A stretch of 64,000 nucleotides of DNA from NCBI GenBank assembly GCA_020849535.1, contig JADLGB010000075.1, forward strand, positions 1 to 64,000. The letters are read 5' to 3'. The DNA comes from Candidatus Hydrogenedentota bacterium. GTDB lineage: Bacteria; Hydrogenedentota; Hydrogenedentia; Hydrogenedentales; SLHB01. The position numbers were made by a program, and so were the translations under genes. Below are positions 51,771 to 61,351 of the stretch, piece by piece; the first letter of the stretch is position 1, and the number at the start of each line of letters is the position of its first letter. Under the pieces are notes generated by a model. The model saw only the letters and a list, made by a program, of their open reading frames with translations. It was not told the origin of the DNA and did not search any database.

Positions 51771-54125
51771 ATGCACATGGTAGCACGCTTATTCAGTCTG
51801 TTCTCCATATGCACGGTCTCGGCTTTTTCAGTAGGCACTGGGACGACTTCAAACCCGGCGCCGTATTTGGCCAAGAACGGCCAGCCAGAGGCCGCGATCG
51901 TCGTCGGACGGAACAGCGGCCCGTTCTACCAGTGGGTAGCGTCGGAAGTACAGCGCTACGTGCACGATCTCAGTGGCGCGACACTCCCGATTGTCGCCGA
52001 CGACGAACTGCCGAACCGAATACCTCTGATTGTCTTGGGGGGACCGGCCAGTAACCCATTAGCTGCCGACGCGGAGGAGAAGCGTCTTGTACGTTTCGCG
52101 GGACTCAAGCCCGATGGCTTCGTTGTTGGGACCGCTGATCTGGAGGACAGGCCGGTGATCGTAGCGGGCGGCAACGATGAGGCCGGCACAATGTACGCGG
52201 CTTATGAACTGCTGGAACGGTTGGGGGTCGTGTTCCAGCTCACGGGCGACATCATTCCTGTGCAGAAACCTGACTTGCCCCTGCCGGACCTTGACGTCCG
52301 CATGGAGCCCGTGTTCAAGGATCGCGGAATGCACTGCTGGCATGGGATCCGGTGGTACATGGGATTGAACGACCTGCGCAAGGAGATCGACCAACTGGCC
52401 AAGCTGAAGATGAATGTCTTTCAGTTCTACTGGGGGATGGGCGGACCGTGGGCCGAGTTCTCTTACGACGGTAAGGTGGCTGAGATCAGTGCCCCAAAGG
52501 AATCCGGGTATGTCGCCTGGCCCGGGGCCAGTGGAACGGCAAATAGCGTGGTCGTCGGGCGCGAGTGTTTTCCAGAAGACGGATACATGGGACCGCCCGA
52601 GTTCTCCGGGGTCCAGTCACAGGAGGAAGCCTACCGTACCGCTCGCGATTTTCTCCGTGAACTCATTCGCTACGCCCACGCACGTAAGATCCGGGTGTGG
52701 TTGACCATGGGCGAAATCCCGTATGTGCCGGAGAACTTGGTGCCGCCGGATTCGAAACGGGGGCACAATTTCTACTGTGGCGTCGCGCTTTCACCTAGCG
52801 ATCCGGCCGTGCTGGACATCTGGGAGGCCGCCGTGCGAAGCATGATCGAAAACTACCCGGAAGCAGACCGCTATTGGGTGGTTAGCGGCTCGGAACTCCT
52901 TGGGGGAACCCGGCCCGTGCATGGAGTTGCCGCCACCGACCCGCAGGTTCAAGCGTTTGTTCGTGACTACGGCCACCTACTCCCCTTGATTCCCCCAAAG
53001 TCTCAGGCTGCGGTGGACGCTGGATTGGCGTACCTCGACCTCGCCGACATCGCAGTGGCCGACAAGCTGGTACGCAGGATCCGAGAAGACAACGCCGCGG
53101 CCAGGCTGGGATTGGAGCTGATCTTTCGTGGCGGACAACTCCGCGCGCTGGACGCCGCGTTGCCCAAGGATGTCGCCTTGATGAACATGGTGAACTTCAA
53201 AGGCGAGACCGCCATGAACTTCTTTGACGGAATCCACGGACGCGACTTGGTCGTTTGGCCGAGGATTACGGACGACGGATGCGAACTGAATATACAACTC
53301 AATGCGAAGATGTACGACCATGACGAAGTCATCGCAGGCGGCGTCAAGTACGGGTTGACCGGTATCCTGGGGCAATTGAATAAATCCCGTGGCGCGGAGC
53401 AAAGCGCCCAGTACATCGCTGAAGGTTCCTGGAATCCGGAAATCCGCTGCCAATCGTTTTACGAACGTTACCTCAGCCGTTTGTACGGTCCGGATGCCCT
53501 GGATGCTCTCCTGAAGGCATTCCTGTCTCTTGAAGAGAACGAAAAGGAGCTGGGCTGGCATGGAAGGCACGGGGTACTCAGCACGTGGTCTGCCAGTAGC
53601 CGCCTCGGGATCAAGCTTCGAGCGGTGAACTACAAAGAGAATCCCTTGACGCTGAATTGGACAGATGTGGACAAGGCCATCCTCACCGCAGAAGAAGAGC
53701 GGCGGTTTTGGGACGACCGAGCCGCACAGTGCGGTCAAGCCCTCGAATTGCTGAGGCAGGTGCGCCCCGAAGTCTTGCCCGGCTCAAGGGAAGAGCTGGA
53801 CTATGTGATTTACAAGACACAGAACCTCGTTACCGTCTTCCATCTACTTGGGCAGGCTCGGGAAGCCAGCGCCGCCTTCGATCGGGCGCTGGCGGCCGCA
53901 CATGCCGCACAGCCAGACGAATCCAAGCAGCAGTTCGAGCAATGCCAAACGGCGTTGGATCGGGCAAGTGAGTTGATTCGGGAGGCTGCTCAGCAGATGA
54001 TCCCGTACGCCCACATTCCCACCGAGAGACACATCCTATGGATCATCAACAAAGCCATCCCGACGTACGACACGGCGCGGGACTATCTGCACGAGGTGAT
54101 GGCACTCCAAATGGTCAAGAGCTGA
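51771..54125 (+). CDS. Exported glycoside hydrolase-like protein with GH67/GH20 N-terminal domain
   Basis: A 784-residue protein with a hydrophobic N terminus (LFSLFSICTVSAFSVGTGTT). Residues 30-170 form the alpha/beta domain that precedes GH20/GH67 barrels: FYQWVASEVQRYVHDLSGAT, IPLIVLGGPASNPL, IVAGGNDEAGTMYAAYELLE. A TIM-barrel region follows (LRKEIDQLAKLKMNVFQFYW, IRYAHARKIRVWLTMGEIPY, YWVVSGSELLGG), then a helical C terminus with possible coiled coil. Glu in MGEIPY or SGSELLGG could be catalytic. AGGAG at 51758-51762 lies 8 bases before the ATG. Likely acts on uronate or hexosamine polymers, unproven. Paralogous in layout to the proteins at 30572 and 58940. Confidence 0.72.
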   Translation: MHMVARLFSLFSICTVSAFSVGTGTTSNPAPYLAKNGQPEAAIVVGRNSGPFYQWVASEVQRYVHDLSGATLPIVADDELPNRIPLIVLGGPASNPLAADAEEKRLVRFAGLKPDGFVVGTADLEDRPVIVAGGNDEAGTMYAAYELLERLGVVFQLTGDIIPVQKPDLPLPDLDVRMEPVFKDRGMHCWHGIRWYMGLNDLRKEIDQLAKLKMNVFQFYWGMGGPWAEFSYDGKVAEISAPKESGYVAWPGASGTANSVVVGRECFPEDGYMGPPEFSGVQSQEEAYRTARDFLRELIRYAHARKIRVWLTMGEIPYVPENLVPPDSKRGHNFYCGVALSPSDPAVLDIWEAAVRSMIENYPEADRYWVVSGSELLGGTRPVHGVAATDPQVQAFVRDYGHLLPLIPPKSQAAVDAGLAYLDLADIAVADKLVRRIREDNAAARLGLELIFRGGQLRALDAALPKDVALMNMVNFKGETAMNFFDGIHGRDLVVWPRITDDGCELNIQLNAKMYDHDEVIAGGVKYGLTGILGQLNKSRGAEQSAQYIAEGSWNPEIRCQSFYERYLSRLYGPDALDALLKAFLSLEENEKELGWHGRHGVLSTWSASSRLGIKLRAVNYKENPLTLNWTDVDKAILTAEEERRFWDDRAAQCGQALELLRQVRPEVLPGSREELDYVIYKTQNLVTVFHLLGQAREASAAFDRALAAAHAAQPDESKQQFEQCQTALDRASELIREAAQQMIPYAHIPTERHILWIINKAIPTYDTARDYLHEVMALQMVKS

Positions 54126-54450
54126 CTTCGATCTGGAGTCTGTATAGTGAGGATAGAGAAAGCTTGGCATACGCCGGGTTACATCAGGTGTGCCAAGCGG
54201 TGTTCGACGGTCAGGCGTTGCCGGTAAGTCAAGGAGGTGTTGCTGCGCGCAGCTCCTTGTACAGCATTAGCGGAACCGAAGGTCCAAGCGCTACTTCTTG
54301 CTTTGGGATGAAGATATGAATCAGGCTTCAACTGATACCGGGGAATGGACTTTGGCCGTGATGCGAGTTGCAGTTTTTTGTGCCCCATGAGCGCGCACTG
54401 AAATCGTCAGGCACGGTGCGGCCATTACGTTGATTAAGGAGCTGGAAACC
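54126..54450. other. Intergenic region with transposase relic
   Basis: These 325 bases lie between two rightward genes. The only recognisable content is a minus-strand transposase remnant at 54131-54240. No terminator follows the upstream stop; a TATAGT box at 54143 may be a promoter remnant. Confidence 0.5.
54131..54240 (-). pseudogene. Relic of a transposase C terminus
   Basis: The minus strand reads LTYRQRLTVEHRLAHLM, a stop, then PGVCQAFSILTIQT. The first part matches my recollection of IS1182-type transposase ends, which run 'YR.RL.VEHRLARLVQLG.RQARY.GR.KT'. The stop sits where Gln is expected and the following residues are degraded. No inverted terminal repeats or catalytic part remain. 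Family assignment is from memory of one conserved segment. Confidence 0.4.
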
Positions 54451-55515
54451 ATGATGTTGTTCCTACTGTTTGTCACGTCGGCCGCCGCCGAGGCCAATAC
54501 ATCCACTCCTTCCTCCGACCGAGAATACGGTCTGCTCGCATACTCGGATAAGGACGGGGTTGCACATCGCGTTGAAAACGTCGAGGAATGGGCGACTCGC
54601 AGGAAGCAGATTCTCAGCAATTTTCAACTCGTCTCGGGAGCGCTCCCGAACTCATCTCGCAAAGTGCCTTTCGATATGCGGGTTGAGGAAGAAGCGGAGT
54701 TTCCGTCCTACTTTCGGAAGAAGATTACCTTCGCCGTCGAACCAGGCGATCGATTGCCCGCGTACCTGCTGCTACCAAAAAAGTCCCACGGCAAGATGCC
54801 GGCCGCGCTTTGCCTGCACCCCACGTCTCCCCTCGGCAAGCGTACGGTAGTGGGTCTGGGCGATCTACCCAACTGGGACTATGCCAAGGAACTTGCGGAG
54901 CGCGGGTATGTTGCGCTTGCACCCGATTATCCTGGTTATGGCGACTATGAGAACATCGATGTGTACGGCATGGGCTACGTCAGCGCCACCGCGAAGGGCA
55001 TCTGGAACCACATGCGCTGTGTCGACCTGCTTCGGTCCCTTCCGGAAGTGGATGGCGGCCGAATCGCCTGTATCGGTCATTCGCTTGGCGGCCACAATAC
55101 CCTCTTCCTGGGTATGTTCGACACACGCGTACGGGTCATGGTGACAAGTTGCGGATTCAATCGATTTGCGAAGTACTACGGTGGCGACCTTACCGGTTGG
55201 AGTCACAAGGGGTATATGCCGCGTATTGCGGCCCTCTATGGCAAGGACCCTGCGCGTATGCCATTCGACTTTCCGGAAGTCCTTGCCGCCCTCGCTCCGC
55301 GGGCGGTCTTCATCAATGCACCGGAAAACGACGAGAACTTCGAAGTGTCTGGCGTGCGCGATTGTATCCGCGCGGCGATGCCTGTATACAGACTATTCGA
55401 CGCCGAGGATAAGCTCCAAGCCGCCCATCCCGAATGCGATCACGATTTCCCGCCCGAGGTCCGGGAACAGGCCTATGCATTTATGGATGCAGCTTTGGAG
55501 CATCAGCGCCCATGA
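54451..55515 (+). CDS. Exported dienelactone hydrolase/acetyl xylan esterase-like alpha/beta hydrolase
   Basis: A 354-residue protein with a short signal peptide (MMLFLLFVTSAAAEANTSTP). The nucleophile Ser211 sits in RIACIGHSLGGHNTLF, the oxyanion region in LPKKSHGKMPAALCLHPTSP, and a late acidic/His pair in FINAPENDENF and ECDHDFPPEV. The layout (long N-terminal extension, LAPDYPGYGDYENIDVYGMG before the elbow) matches the large exported esterases of PVC and Bacteroidota glycan loci, which remove acetyl or other acyl groups. AAGGAG at 54436-54441 sets the ATG at 54451; a TTG at 54430 is in frame but less likely. Downstream it meets the convergent giant gene after 35 bases. Confidence 0.85.
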   Translation: MMLFLLFVTSAAAEANTSTPSSDREYGLLAYSDKDGVAHRVENVEEWATRRKQILSNFQLVSGALPNSSRKVPFDMRVEEEAEFPSYFRKKITFAVEPGDRLPAYLLLPKKSHGKMPAALCLHPTSPLGKRTVVGLGDLPNWDYAKELAERGYVALAPDYPGYGDYENIDVYGMGYVSATAKGIWNHMRCVDLLRSLPEVDGGRIACIGHSLGGHNTLFLGMFDTRVRVMVTSCGFNRFAKYYGGDLTGWSHKGYMPRIAALYGKDPARMPFDFPEVLAALAPRAVFINAPENDENFEVSGVRDCIRAAMPVYRLFDAEDKLQAAHPECDHDFPPEVREQAYAFMDAALEHQRP

Positions 55516-55550
55516 ACGCGGCCAAGAAACGTTTCCACTTTCCAGATTCA

Positions 55551-58500
55551 CTAGTGATCGTTTCGCATCACTTTGAGGCGGACGCTGAAGATAGCGTCCG
55601 TCGGGCCTCGAGGACCCGGGGCACCGTTCCAGCCGTTGCCAACGCGGTCGTAGCAGATCAGGACCTCCTCGGGTCCTGTGGCCAGCATGCCGGTATATGA
55701 CGTGCTCTCGGGCGGGTCGGTTCCTCTCGCGGCACAGAAGTCTTCCGTGTAGTGAAGGGTGCTGTCCTGCACGAGGCGGTTGTGATGCTCCGCGAGATTG
55801 AATTGCTGCCACTTCCTCCCTTCCCCGTCGGAGCAGACCCAGACGAACAACCCGGGCCTGCCACCAGAGAGAACCAGGACACCACTCTCCAAGCGCACGA
55901 GCTGCGGCTCAACTGACGAGACACCCTGCATCGGCTCGGGCGCACTCCACGTTGCGCCCTCATCGCTGCTTCGACTCGCGTGGTACGCCCCGCCGGTGCG
56001 GTAGACCGTCAGCAGCCGGCCGTCGGCAAGCCGGCACGTGTTTGATTCGTTGGCTCCTTCCGGCGCGCCGGCAAGCTCCTGTCCATTCGCGACAGTCGCC
56101 TGGTATTGCCAGGTTCTTCCTCCATCCTGGCTTGTCACTGACCAGCACGAATCCTTGGTATCGCCCGCAAACTTGCCGTATACCGTGGTGAAAAGCCTTC
56201 CGTCGCTCAAGGCCAGGATGTTTCCATTGGTGAGCAGGTAGACCTCGTTGACGTTGTACTCGGCCAAATCGCGCGGGAAACCCTGGAACTTCATGGGCGC
56301 CGGCTCCGCGGCAAGAACGCCGTCCTCACCCAACGTCACGGTAGTGCCTTCGGCCTTGGCATTGCGCTTGTCTTGGGGCGATTCCGGCCACGTTTCATAA
56401 GGCATGAGCAGGATCTTCCGTGGCTCCAGTACCGTTGAGGTGGGGCCATAGCAGTCAATATTCAGCACCGGCTTCCACGAAGCGCCGTTGTCACGCGACA
56501 GGTAAAGCGTTGCCGGCCACTTGCCCTGGGCTTTGTCATCGGAAAGCACGACCTCGCACAAAACATCTGAGCCGCCCATCGAATGCAACGACGCAAACCA
56601 GTGGTGTCCGGCTGCACGCCCAACTTCAACCGGGGGATCTGCCTCCAAGATGCATTCACCCAGTGTGTGCCTGGCTGTTGGCGTTGCGGGAAGTGCGGCA
56701 CGAAGTTCGGTTGCTTTCTGTTTCAACGGACGATACGCGTATTCGGCCAGGGTAGCGACCGCCCCGCGATCGGACTGGTTCTTCGCGACGCTCGCCAAGG
56801 TGTCGATCGCCTGATACGCGCGCTTTTGGGCCGCGTCGGCGGGTTCGACGGCTTCGGTCAGCGCTGTGACGAACGCGACGTCATCACCTTGCTGCTTGGC
56901 ATCCTTCGCGGCTTGCTCAGCAGTTGCAGCCTTACCAATGAGTTCCAGGGTATCGAAGAATCCGATGGCGAATTGAAGCCTGCCGGTCCAGTACGCGATG
57001 CCAGCTCGACCCGCTTCGCTCTGGGGTGCTGGCGCTTTCCGGAGCGCCGCCAGCGCCCGTTCATACCCCGCGCGGTCTTCGGCAAATGTATTTGGAAATG
57101 GGCCGGGCGTCCAGTACCGCATCATCATGTTGGGCACCGGGAAGCCCAGGCCAAGCCCGTGGTCCTCCAGACCAATCGTCACGGCCTCGATTTCGCGAAA
57201 CACCTCGAGCAGGGACTCCACGGCTGCATCGCCAAATACGGCCGTGATATGGTCTCGATAGGCTGAATCCGGAGTAGTCGCCGGGTCCCACGCGGCCTTT
57301 GCCAGATACGCGACGGAAGGGTCAAGATCACTGATCATCCACTGGCGCGTGCAGAACCCTGCAAGACCGTGGTCGCGCATCAGGCCCACCAGTTTGTGCA
57401 GCGAGCCGGTCGTCAGTTGTGGAGGAACACCCACTCCGTCGTCTTGCAGCGTGACCGCGAGGATGGTCGGGATCTCTTTCGCCGGCAACTTGTCGAAGGC
57501 TTCCGGTCTGCGCAGCACGCGGGTCGGCGTATAGTCCAGGACGACAAGCAGCTCGGCGTCTTTCGGCAAAACGCGTGGCAGAATCGGGCAGAGTTCTTCG
57601 GCTACCTCGTAATAAACGAACTTCGCGTCCGGTTTGCGGGACTTCGGAAGAATGTCTGCGCTCGACCTCAACACGTCCAGGAAGCAGAGGCCGGCAAGGT
57701 CCCCTTTGACCTGCATCACCGCGCGTTCCGCGCCACCGGTGAATTCGGTTCGCTGTGAGGCCGATTCGAGAACATCGTCAAGCGACATCACCTCTTCGAT
57801 GTGGTATCGGGCGTTCAGCTCCTGCCATGCCGATTGATACAGGTCTATCCAACTCGGCCATTCGGTGCCGACGGGAAACCCATAGGAGTCCGCATCGGGA
57901 AAGGTGTCTACCAAGGTCCGCAGCACGGTGCCCGCGACCTCGACCAGCACGGGGTCGTCAGGGCGCACCGATGGTCCGGGGCTGACGGTCAGTTCCCCGA
58001 GTTGTTGGACCGCCCGTGTTTCAGGAAGGACTCCGGCGAATTCCTTCGGAAAGTCCGTGAGCGAGCCAACGAAATTGGAGTCGATGCCACGGCTGTGCGC
58101 GTACTCGATCAACTCATGGCAGTGGCGCTCGCCCGCGGCGATGAGCGCATCGCTTCCCACATCCGGCAGTGGCAAGTCGGGATTCCAGAACTCGGTGGCT
58201 TCGCCGAAGAGTGCGCGTCCGGGCATGTCGTCGGTAATGGGGAACCGGGCGCCGTACCACAACGTCGCGGACGAGTTCTTGACACCCCGCACATTCAGTC
58301 CGAGAAAGGGTTGCGAAGGACCGCTGCTGACACGAATGCGGTTGAACTTGAGCTTGGCGAGCTGGTCTATGAAGGGGCGATACTCCGCCATGCCCCAGCC
58401 TTCCATCCCCATGGCGAAATCGCCCATGGTCTTCCACATGCGGATGCGAAATACGGGCTCGAATGTCCTGTCGATTTGAGGGATGAGAGGCTCTTTCGGA

Positions 58501-58940
58501 AATTCGGGGAAGACGTCGCCACTCAGCAAGTAGCGAACGCCATACCGCTCGACCAATTCGTAGACGCCCCACAGCGTAGCCACGGGACTTCCACCGACGA
58601 CCGCGAAGGACGGTTTGACTTTCCATTGGAAGGAGCGTAGCAGAAAGCCCTGGTCGCTCAAGGGAATTGCCGCATTCGAGACCATGGTTCCGATATCATG
58701 AGTCGTGCCGACAAAGAACAGATTGTCTGCCGTCTCATCGGGCAGGGGCACGATACGGGCAGTGACGCCGAATAACTGCGTCAGGTAACGTTGAAGTTCC
58801 GATGCCGCATACTGCTCCAATGCGTCCGCATCATTGGCTATGACCAGCGCGACGGAGGGCGTTGTCGCCTGACCGTCCGCGCCGAAGGTCAGGACGCACG
58901 TAGCGGAGAAAGCCAGAAGCAGGGTACGGAGTGATCGCAT
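55551..58940 (-). CDS. Exported giant protein: GH67/GH20-N domain and barrel fused to a sialidase-type (BNR/Asp-box) propeller
   Basis: An 1129-residue protein with a signal peptide (SLRTLLLAFSATCVLTFGAD). Residues 25-165 give the GH20/GH67-type N domain (ALEQYAASELQRYLTQLFGV, VVGGSPVATLWGVYELVERY); a barrel-like region follows to about 600, then helices. From about 760 the C terminus is a sialidase-like propeller with three Asp boxes: SRDNGASW (about 813), SQDGGRTW (about 937), SSDEGATW (about 990). Sialidase catalytic Arg triad and Tyr/Glu pair were not identified with certainty. GGAGG lies 10 bases before the ATG at 58940. It may combine cleavage or binding of two sugars. It is divergent from the gene at 59155. 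Confidence 0.78.
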   Translation of the reverse strand: MRSLRTLLLAFSATCVLTFGADGQATTPSVALVIANDADALEQYAASELQRYLTQLFGVTARIVPLPDETADNLFFVGTTHDIGTMVSNAAIPLSDQGFLLRSFQWKVKPSFAVVGGSPVATLWGVYELVERYGVRYLLSGDVFPEFPKEPLIPQIDRTFEPVFRIRMWKTMGDFAMGMEGWGMAEYRPFIDQLAKLKFNRIRVSSGPSQPFLGLNVRGVKNSSATLWYGARFPITDDMPGRALFGEATEFWNPDLPLPDVGSDALIAAGERHCHELIEYAHSRGIDSNFVGSLTDFPKEFAGVLPETRAVQQLGELTVSPGPSVRPDDPVLVEVAGTVLRTLVDTFPDADSYGFPVGTEWPSWIDLYQSAWQELNARYHIEEVMSLDDVLESASQRTEFTGGAERAVMQVKGDLAGLCFLDVLRSSADILPKSRKPDAKFVYYEVAEELCPILPRVLPKDAELLVVLDYTPTRVLRRPEAFDKLPAKEIPTILAVTLQDDGVGVPPQLTTGSLHKLVGLMRDHGLAGFCTRQWMISDLDPSVAYLAKAAWDPATTPDSAYRDHITAVFGDAAVESLLEVFREIEAVTIGLEDHGLGLGFPVPNMMMRYWTPGPFPNTFAEDRAGYERALAALRKAPAPQSEAGRAGIAYWTGRLQFAIGFFDTLELIGKAATAEQAAKDAKQQGDDVAFVTALTEAVEPADAAQKRAYQAIDTLASVAKNQSDRGAVATLAEYAYRPLKQKATELRAALPATPTARHTLGECILEADPPVEVGRAAGHHWFASLHSMGGSDVLCEVVLSDDKAQGKWPATLYLSRDNGASWKPVLNIDCYGPTSTVLEPRKILLMPYETWPESPQDKRNAKAEGTTVTLGEDGVLAAEPAPMKFQGFPRDLAEYNVNEVYLLTNGNILALSDGRLFTTVYGKFAGDTKDSCWSVTSQDGGRTWQYQATVANGQELAGAPEGANESNTCRLADGRLLTVYRTGGAYHASRSSDEGATWSAPEPMQGVSSVEPQLVRLESGVLVLSGGRPGLFVWVCSDGEGRKWQQFNLAEHHNRLVQDSTLHYTEDFCAARGTDPPESTSYTGMLATGPEEVLICYDRVGNGWNGAPGPRGPTDAIFSVRLKVMRNDH

Positions 58941-59154
58941 TGCACGTGTCCTCCTTTGCGCGTTAGAACTGGAGTCTAGCATAAACACTTTCTGAACAAT
59001 CGAGAGACGCGTCCAGAATCGGTTTGACGTCTCCACCATGTGTGGGTCGCGGTGGCGGAGGCGTTCTTGACGGCACGAGATGCTCGGGCTACATTCGATG
59101 AAATGCAGTCCAACTACCGTTTTCAGGTTCACCAAGCATTTGGGGAGCACGCAC

Positions 59155-61239
59155 ATGAATACAGTCCTTCTCATCGCAGCCTCGGTCCTGTGCGCGGCGG
59201 GAGATTTCCAGGAACGGACGGCTCTTGCGCAACGTCTGGACATCGGCGAGTCCGCTCCGGACTGGCTGGTAGATTCTGAGACCTACATCATCGGCGCGGG
59301 CGTTCAGGATTGGGCGGCGCTCGCGGAATCCAAGGTGGCTTTCATAACGCACTGTCCCGTGAATCGGGAATTCTTCACACGTTGCCACGCCCTGGGAATC
59401 CGCTGTTTCCCGTACGTTACCTTCTACCAAGGCTTCGCGAGCCAGACCTACGAAGACGTGAACCTCAAGGACCATCCGGACTTCATCGAGGTCGATGCCG
59501 AGGGCAATCTGAAGCGAACGGGATTCTGGGAGTCGGAAGACGCCAAGAACATGTACACCACCTGTCCCAACGTGCAGGCCTACCAAGACGCCATGGTCGC
59601 GTGGGTAACGCGAATCATGGAGACCGGCGCCGATGGAGTGTTCGTTGACAACCTGTCCAGCAGGGCGGAATGTTACGGGCCGAGCTTCGACAAACACGAG
59701 CACATCTACGAGGATCAGAATCACGCGTTTGCCATGCTCCTCAAGCGCGTGCGCGAGGTGGTCAAGCAGTTCCAGCCGGAGGGCGCGGTTCTGGGAAACT
59801 CGGCGAATCCGCCGTCGTTACCGCGTGAATTCTGGAAGTACCTCGATGCGGAAATGCTGGAATCATATGTATGCACGTGGGTGAGCAAGGAACGCTGGTT
59901 TGACTGGGAAACGCACTGGCACAAAGCGGGCATTGACCTGCAGGATTTCGTGCGTGCCGGAAAACAGATCCAGGCCTTGAGCTACCTCGGACACACGCCC
60001 TACGGCGTTCGGGAGGATGCCTTCTTCTGCTATGCAAGCGCGCGGCTTGCGGGGTTCGTCTGGAGCGGCGGCTCGCCGTCTGACCCGGAAGTGGCTGACC
60101 TCTACCGGCTGCGACTGGGCAAGCCCCTCGCGGAGGAACAGCAGCAAAACGGCATCTACTATCGCGTGTTCGAGCGGGGCATGGTGGTCGTGAATCCCGA
60201 CAAGGAGAAGCCCGGAGAGATGGACCTGTTGCCGCTGATCCCGGGTACGCGCCTGTACGATGTCTTTGGAGGGGGCGCGCAGCACTGGGATCCATCAACT
60301 CCACAGGGGTACACACACATCACCGGTGACAGCCGCGGAGGGAATCGCCACATTGTTTGTACGACGGGAGATGCTTCCGAGTATGCGGGTGCGGTGCAGA
60401 CGGTGCAGTTAAACCAGACCACGCCCGAGCCCGTCACCATCAGTGGGTGGAGCAAGGCGGAAAACGTGAGCGGCTCCGCGGACGCCAACTACTCGCTGTA
60501 TGCGGACGTACTCTATAGCGACGGGAGTCCCCTCTATGGTCAGGTGGCGCCTTTTGATACCGGTACGCACGATTGGCAGTCGAGGTCCGTAACGATCAAT
60601 CCGGAAAAGCCCGTCAAGAGCGTCACCTTGCACGCCTTGCTTCGGTACAAGACAGGCAAGGCATGGTTCGACGACATCTCGCTCGAGTCGGGCGGCATGC
60701 AATACTTGCGAAATGGAGGATTCGAAGACACGGGCAATCAGGGACGCATTCTCGACCTGACCGCAACGCGAACCCTGCAAATGCCCAAGTATTCGGGCAG
60801 AGTCTATTTGTTCGTGCCGGAGAACAAGGACGAACTCAACGTAACGGGACCAACACTCACCGTTGTCACGTCACCGGCACTTGGGGAAGTGCGGTTTCGC
60901 GTCGATGGTTTCGACTATTGGACGCACAGTGGACGTTGGACAACGGAGTATGTGCTCGGGCCGATGTTCGGCAAGTTTCAGATCGTCTTTGAAAAACCCG
61001 GCCCCCACACGATTGAGATAGTTGATGTCGTACCGGTCGATATGAAGACTCCGAAGGGATACGGTGGCGGCGAACGTCTCGGTCAGTTCATGGACCCGTC
61101 GAATCCCACTCGAGCCAGCGAAGGGAAGAGATTCCGGTTCCGCGAGTGGGAAGGTAAAGGGCCAGAGCCCCAGATTCAGCTTGATATCTCGAGCGACACG
61201 ACGGTCACCGCACTCTTCGATGTCGAGACGGGGAAATGA
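59155..61239 (+). CDS. Exported putative glycosidase (GHL15-like barrel) with C-terminal carbohydrate-binding-like domains
   Basis: A 694-residue protein with a signal peptide (MNTVLLIAASVLCAAGDFQE). Residues 40-350 read as a TIM barrel of the hypothetical glycosyl hydrolase 15 kind: LGIRCFPYVTFYQGFASQTY, METGADGVFVDNLSSRAECY, DAEMLESYVCTWVSKERWFD and a late SYLGHTPYGVREDAFFCYAS. The Asp in VFVDNL is a candidate catalytic acid. A CBM4/9-like beta sandwich follows (about 420-530, ending YLRNGGFEDTGNQG) and a second beta domain to the end. GGGGAG at 59142-59147 precedes the ATG; the frame is open upstream to 59080 without homology. A membrane protein gene follows 112 bases later. Confidence 0.75.
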   Translation: MNTVLLIAASVLCAAGDFQERTALAQRLDIGESAPDWLVDSETYIIGAGVQDWAALAESKVAFITHCPVNREFFTRCHALGIRCFPYVTFYQGFASQTYEDVNLKDHPDFIEVDAEGNLKRTGFWESEDAKNMYTTCPNVQAYQDAMVAWVTRIMETGADGVFVDNLSSRAECYGPSFDKHEHIYEDQNHAFAMLLKRVREVVKQFQPEGAVLGNSANPPSLPREFWKYLDAEMLESYVCTWVSKERWFDWETHWHKAGIDLQDFVRAGKQIQALSYLGHTPYGVREDAFFCYASARLAGFVWSGGSPSDPEVADLYRLRLGKPLAEEQQQNGIYYRVFERGMVVVNPDKEKPGEMDLLPLIPGTRLYDVFGGGAQHWDPSTPQGYTHITGDSRGGNRHIVCTTGDASEYAGAVQTVQLNQTTPEPVTISGWSKAENVSGSADANYSLYADVLYSDGSPLYGQVAPFDTGTHDWQSRSVTINPEKPVKSVTLHALLRYKTGKAWFDDISLESGGMQYLRNGGFEDTGNQGRILDLTATRTLQMPKYSGRVYLFVPENKDELNVTGPTLTVVTSPALGEVRFRVDGFDYWTHSGRWTTEYVLGPMFGKFQIVFEKPGPHTIEIVDVVPVDMKTPKGYGGGERLGQFMDPSNPTRASEGKRFRFREWEGKGPEPQIQLDISSDTTVTALFDVETGK

Positions 61240-61351
61240 AGAACTGTGAGAAGGCAGGCTTCCTTGCCATGCGAGTTGAGGAACGAGACCTGTCGCCCCA
61301 TCTACTGGGGCGAAGAAGTGACTAACACTTTCGCAACGTGGAAGGTCGCAC

